From Pelargonium cotyledonis (Eukaryota > Streptophyta > Magnoliopsida > Geraniales > Geraniaceae), in NCBI GenBank assembly GCA_036897625.1, contig JAYMTA010000897.1, forward strand, positions 1-23,281: a DNA stretch of 23,281 bases, in the 5' to 3' direction. A program made the position numbers and the translations under genes. Below, piece after piece: positions 19,540-23,281 of the stretch (the first letter of the stretch is position 1; each line of letters begins with the position of its first letter). The notes under the pieces are model-generated. The model was not told where the DNA came from and searched no databases. It saw only the letters and a program-made list of their open reading frames with translations.

Positions 19540-20463
19540 TCAAGTGTTGTGTTTTAAGTTAAGTTAAATTTTCACCGTCCACGTCCAAAGTCAAGGGGTT
19601 TCGACCTAGGAGTCCGTCACTTGTGACTTGCGTGGTGAGGTAACACACCAAAGAATGATGATTCCGTAGGTAATTTAGGAGATTGCCTCGAGCATGGGAG
19701 TAAAATCTATTTCGTAATAACAGTAACTCTAGAGAGCATTTCTGGAGAGATAAAATAAATATGGAATTTTGTGATGATCCACTTCTCTTACCAAGAGATG
19801 TGTACTTATACTTATTATCAATTCTGCCATGCACATATATATCATTACGTGGTTGGTAGGTAGAAAGGAGGTTATGCTTCCGGCCCCTTGTGACTTGAGT
19901 TCTTGTCGCCCAAGTGTTTTGCTCGCGGCATTAGGCAAGTTTGAGAGTCCTTGCACGTCTCTCGCGTGTTGAGGCGTTCGCCAAAATTCTTAAGAGTCTA
20001 TACCATGTGGGGTAGTGTTCTAAAATTTCTAGAATGTTGGTTGAATGTGATTGATGCTTGGTGTGTCGAGTGACTTTGGCAAAAAAAAAAAAAATCATTT
20101 GTTTTGAAGGCATTATTTAGTCCCCTTGATGGCTTTGAGAGCTTTTGTGTTCTTGGTCTCACATTTGATGTTTTTGGAGGTGACCATGATTTCGGGCGTT
20201 GTCATCATCGGGTGTCATTGATGATTTCGAGCATCGTCGTTGGGTGACATGGGTTACTCCAAACAACTTAGGTGACTTCGGGAAAACTGAGTGACTTTGG
20301 GCAAGATCCAGTACTTAGGGCGCCAACAATGGATTTGGAACATTTTTGCAACTAGTATGTCTCTAATCGAGTTCCTTGGGCACTTTATTTTTGGAGCAAG
20401 TCTCGTAGTCATGAATCTTGGTGATTTGGGGCTTAGACGCCATATGTCACAACATTTGTCGTG

Positions 20464-20590
20464 AAACTTATGATTTTCACGTATCATCAATCTGCCTCCC
20501 ACTTTAAGACATTTTGATTTATCAGAATCGCTTTGGAGTAGAATAGTAGTCTTGCATTTGTTTGATTAAAACTTATGAGTTTCACGTATC
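20464..20590. repeat. Direct repeat pair, ~23 bp, 104 bp apart
   Basis: AAACTTATGATTTTCACGTATC at 20464-20485 recurs with one change (GAG for GAT in the middle) at 20568-20590. Both are followed by RTC and a pyrimidine-rich TCTGYC-like stretch, so the homology extends to about 35 bp. It may mark one degenerate tandem period. Confidence 0.6.
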
Positions 20591-21009
20591 GTCTGTCGGC
20601 CCCCTTGTTGCTTTGGTGATTACTTCTTGAATTGCGCCATGGCGCGAGGACGTGTGAGTGCTTTCTTGTTATATAGGCATTGTCGATCTTTTTAGGGGGT
20701 TGCGGGGTGGCCTTGGGTCATCTAAATTCTAATCGCTAGTCGGCTATCCATATTTTTGAATTCACTTATGTACTGATTGAAACACCTTATTGATGAAGAT
20801 CAATGCAACCGGAAGAGGTTGGTTGAGGGAGAACCTTGGCGAGACCGTGATGAAAGCTTGTCGAGGCAAGTTTAAGGAGAGGAAGGCTCCGTGCATTTGA
20901 CACTTTCAGCCAAATTTTAAGGTTTGGTTTTCTCAAGAGAAGTTCATTGGTGAAGTGTGTTATCAGGTCACTAGGACTAATTGAAGCGGCTCATGATGAT
21001 AAAATCTAG

Positions 21010-21160
21010 GGTCACAAACTGTGACCTGAATGGCTCACGGCAACGAAGAGATTGAGGGTCATAGAGGATGACTCTAAATAGTTCGCACGGTGAGGAGATG
21101 GTGGGTCGTGGATGACCCAAAATAGCTCGCAGGGGCAAGGAGGCAGAGTTTCATGAATGT
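21010..21160. repeat. Degenerate ~50-bp tandem units
   Basis: Three loose copies have the order AATRGCTCRC(A)GG, then GAGGAGAT/GAAGAGATTG, then GGGTCRTRGAGGATGAC. They start near 21028, 21075 and 21119. Divergence is high, so exact borders are uncertain. Confidence 0.45.
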
Positions 21161-21204
21161 TTGATTCTATCGGGCTCTAGCTTGTAGCAATGATTTTGGG
21201 CATT

Positions 21205-21560
21205 TCTTTTGAAAGTTCTGTGAATGTGAGACGTTCATGGTCTTATAAACTTTGGTGGGCATGGAAAACTATGATCTTGGACTTTCGTGGGAATGGACAT
21301 ATGTGGTCTGAGACATCTGCGGGAATGAATATCAACAATCTTGCACTTCTGGGAGAATGGATAATCGCAGTCTTGAACTTCTACAATAACGGACGTCTCC
21401 GTATTAGACTTCTGGAGGAATGGACACCCGCAGTCCTGAGCTTCTACAATAACGGACGTCTCCGTATTAGACTTCTGGAGGAATGGACACCCGCAGTCCT
21501 GAGCTTCCGTTGGAATGAACATTCGCGGTCTTGAACTTCCGCGGAAATGGTCGTTCTTGG
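21205..21560. repeat. 32-bp minisatellite, about 11 units, with an exact 63-bp duplication
   Basis: The unit outline is GACTTCYGNGGGAATGGACAT-n-CGCAGTCTT. About eleven copies of 31-34 bp run through the interval. Two units together form a 63-bp block (21378-21440) repeated without a single difference at 21441-21503. That indicates a recent two-unit duplication inside an older, diverged array. The 63-bp period is a multiple of three, which explains the long open frames on both strands here. Confidence 0.85.
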
Positions 21561-21582
21561 TCTTGAATAACAATTGAACTTG

Positions 21583-21602
21583 TTTTTTTTTTTTTTTTTT
21601 TT
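21583..21602. repeat. T20 homopolymer
   Basis: Twenty T residues just after the minisatellite. No associated element body was found. Confidence 0.9.
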
Positions 21603-21659
21603 ATCTTTCTACGTGTTTCTTCGATTTTGAGTTTCCTATCTTTCATGGTCTTTTTCTAA

Positions 21660-21930
21660 TACAGACGGGTCGACCCTTTCACCCTTTGGGCGAGGGCGGC
21701 TGGACTTTGGTGGAGTTAACCTATGCTTTTAGGTATGACGGTCAAATTTTGGGCGGACTTTACCTGTGCACTATGGTATGATGATCAATCCAGGATGGAC
21801 TTGCTTTAGGGGCAACAGCGAAAATTCTTGAGCGGAGTCGATCCATGCTTTCATGCACGACGATCAAACTTGGGACATACTTGGGCCATGCTTTCGTGCA
21901 CGCGATCAATAATTGGATGATATCAACCCA
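21660..21930. repeat. Degenerate ~50-60-bp tandem units
   Basis: Four loose copies share the order GGCGGACTT-like, then ACCYATGCTTT-like, then GGTATGACGRTCAA-like words, beginning near 21694, 21754, 21830 and 21868. The last two share ATGCTTTCRTGCACG exactly or nearly so. Confidence 0.5.
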
Positions 21931-21960
21931 AGCTTTTCATATATGAGTAAATCTAAGAAA

Positions 21961-22486
21961 AAGAAAAAATGGCAATTACAAGTACAAATGGTGGTTGGGA
22001 AGTTTTAATCTTAGGTTTGATTTAGAAATGAAGCATATTGGTTGAAGAATAATTATACGAGAAATCTACTAAATTTAAACCTATGATCATAGATTGATCA
22101 TCATCTTCTTTTATTTAGGGTTCAATAAAAAAGCTGCCAACATAATACATTCTAAAACAACTTCAATTTTTAAATAATTTAACATAAATAAACTTGGAGA
22201 TTTAATTGAGATTCTAATCAGTCATTATCTCACCAACCAGCTCCACAGTATTTCTATGAAATATTCGTAACATGGTTTTTCAATCCTCCGTAAGCACAAG
22301 AAACTTAAGGAAGGTTCGTAAACAAAACAATGCCCACAAAATTATGGGAAAATGTATTACAGTATTTAATTATTTATAACTTTCTTGAGCCAATTTCTTC
22401 GTTCTTCATGTGAAATCGATTAATTGGGCTACATATGATTTTAACGTGGGTAATTGGTGTTCTCTGCGCCGAATTAGTTATTTTAT
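21961..22486. other. Intergenic AT-rich DNA, nothing recognised
   Basis: No frame, repeat or motif beyond AT-rich composition. Confidence 0.5.
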
Positions 22487-22495
22487 TTAAAGTAA

Positions 22496-22815
22496 GAAAA
22501 ATACTAAATGTCTCAAATATTCTACAATTTTTTTTTGTACAATGTGACATGGCAGTCTACGCGGCACATATTTTTTTTTTATCTTTTTGTGGTTAAAATT
22601 AAGTTTCGACAAATCATAACCCGACATATATGATATCACCACCTTCCCATGAATTTTTGGCACGTAGCGTCCGGTTTATGAAATATATTGTACACGTGGC
22701 GTGTTATGATTATGCCAAGTCAATGATGAGATAGTTGATGTGTCATATCCCATTGGCTGACAAGTCATTTTGTACAAATAATTTTGTACAACTTTTGGGA
22801 CATATATCATTGCTC
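22496..22815. mobile_element. Mutator-type MITE with 9-bp target duplication
   Basis: TTAAAGTAA flanks the element perfectly at 22487-22495 and 22816-22824. The termini are imperfect inverted repeats of roughly 75 bp. The left starts GAAAAATACTAAATGTCTCA and the inverted right starts GAGCAATGATATATGTCCCA. Both then carry TACAA...TTTGTACAA and GACWTGKCAG blocks. Nine-base duplications with long inverted ends are typical of Mutator-like elements, and with 320 bp and no ORF this is a non-autonomous one. A diverged partial relative lies at 15010-15238. Confidence 0.8.
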
Positions 22816-22824
22816 TTAAAGTAA

Positions 22825-23218
22825 CGTATATTATATCAATTATATATCAATCATTATATATATATATATGAAAAAGTCTACCCACTCTTTTTAGCTCGAC
22901 ATAGAACACGACGACCTAGCTGACATATAAATTGTTTGATTCATAGACCTACAAAAATTAAAATCTTTACTAGCTTTATGCTCATCAAAATTCAAGATAG
23001 GTATCACCAACAATCAAACCGAATGCACTGATTTTATTCTCCCCTTCGATCTGCACAACTTCTAAAACTTGACATTCATCAAAGTCAACCACAAAACCAC
23101 TTCCAACAATGAAAGACAAAATAAAACTTCCAACAAGGGTATCAATATAACAACTAAAACAACCAAACAGTTTAAGACATCATTCTCCATCATGTCATAA
23201 ATGAATATGTTGCTTCGC
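22825..23218. other. Right-edge intergenic DNA
   Basis: AT-rich, with a (TA)n run at about 22856-22869. No gene is seen. Confidence 0.5.
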
Positions 23219-23240
23219 CTCTCTCTCTCTCTCTCTCTGC
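23219..23240. repeat. (CT)n microsatellite
   Basis: Eleven CT repeats followed by a C-rich stretch (CCTTCCCACCCCACC). (CT)n followed by pyrimidine-rich sequence is typical of plant leaders, so this may be the 5' region of a gene beyond the right edge; that is inference. Confidence 0.85.
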
Positions 23241-23281
23241 TCCCTTATACACCTTCCCACCCCACCATTACTGTACAGTCT

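Larger units (their letters stand above)
19540..21960. repeat. Repeat-built block, probably a non-autonomous or decayed element
   Basis: The composition shifts to G/T-rich, with few long frames and several nested repeat types. These are dispersed TGACTTTGGG/GTGACTTCGGG words at 20190-20310, a 23-bp near-duplicate at 20464-20485 and 20568-20590, loose ~50-bp units at 21010-21160, the minisatellite at 21205-21560, a T20 run, and loose ~55-bp units at 21660-21930. No protein domain was found. Such arrays occur in untranslated parts of large plant LTR elements, but nothing here proves that, and no terminal repeats were seen. Confidence 0.4.

Noticed and set aside
21190-21573. Open frames of 114 aa (+) and 112 aa (-) over the minisatellite
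   Set aside because: Both arise because the array period (63 bp for two units) is a multiple of three. Repeated peptide units on both strands show this is composition, not coding.
1-23281. CRISPR arrays, operons, toxin-antitoxin or phage systems
   Set aside because: Introns, SINE and MITE show a plant nuclear origin. No regular spaced repeats or polycistronic layouts were seen.

Overview
This is a plant nuclear window, most likely from a eudicot. The evidence is GT-AG introns with T-rich acceptors, AT-rich intergenic DNA, TATA boxes and AATAAA signals, and dense plant-type mobile-element debris (tRNA-derived SINE, Mutator-type MITE, Ty1-copia gag fossil, LTR-type sequence). I cannot name the species. 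I see no CRISPR array, operon, tRNA gene or rRNA gene.

There are two intact protein-coding genes, both on the + strand. The first (CDS 1898-2119, 3309-4479, 5361-5374; 468 aa) encodes a two-RRM heterogeneous nuclear ribonucleoprotein 1-like protein with a long Gly/Asn/Ser/Tyr-rich tail. Its leader has a short uORF and a probable intron. Its last exon contributes only 14 coding nucleotides, and its 3' UTR carries a strong small hairpin. The second (CDS 16140-16278, 16666-16736, 16828-17163, 17253-17360, 17483-18541; 570 aa) encodes a 12-helix myo-inositol:H+ symporter of the INT2/INT4 group, with a Cys-rich loop. Its first intron contains a SINE with a 15-bp target duplication and three tandem copies of the B-box segment. 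The two genes act in unrelated processes (RNA binding and inositol transport), and nothing suggests they work together.

Region by region. 1-1150: upstream DNA with a telo-box near the left edge and a fold-back element at 441-762. 1150-5900: hnRNP gene. 5900-7690: AT-rich spacer with a small inverted repeat and a retroelement-like scrap. 7690-9255: a dispersed repeat with RNase H-like wording, then a decayed copia gag. 9600-11890: an LTR-like or orphan promoter/leader unit with a 172-nt stretch lacking any G, a triplicated palindrome-bearing repeat, and a 3 x 27-bp tandem repeat. 11890-13700: mostly featureless, with SSRs. 13719-14153 (minus): a decayed GRF-zinc-finger gene. 14600-15240: a second copy of the dispersed repeat, joined to a partial MITE. 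15975-18750: INT gene. 19540-21960: a repeat-built region including a 32-bp minisatellite of about eleven units. 22487-22824: a MITE with 9-bp target duplications. The right edge ends in a (CT)n tract.

No clearly new multi-gene system is visible. The best leads are the B-box-triplicated SINE, the covarying palindromes of the 10538-10735 triplet, the G-free leader, and the tandem-repeat block at 20100-21960.
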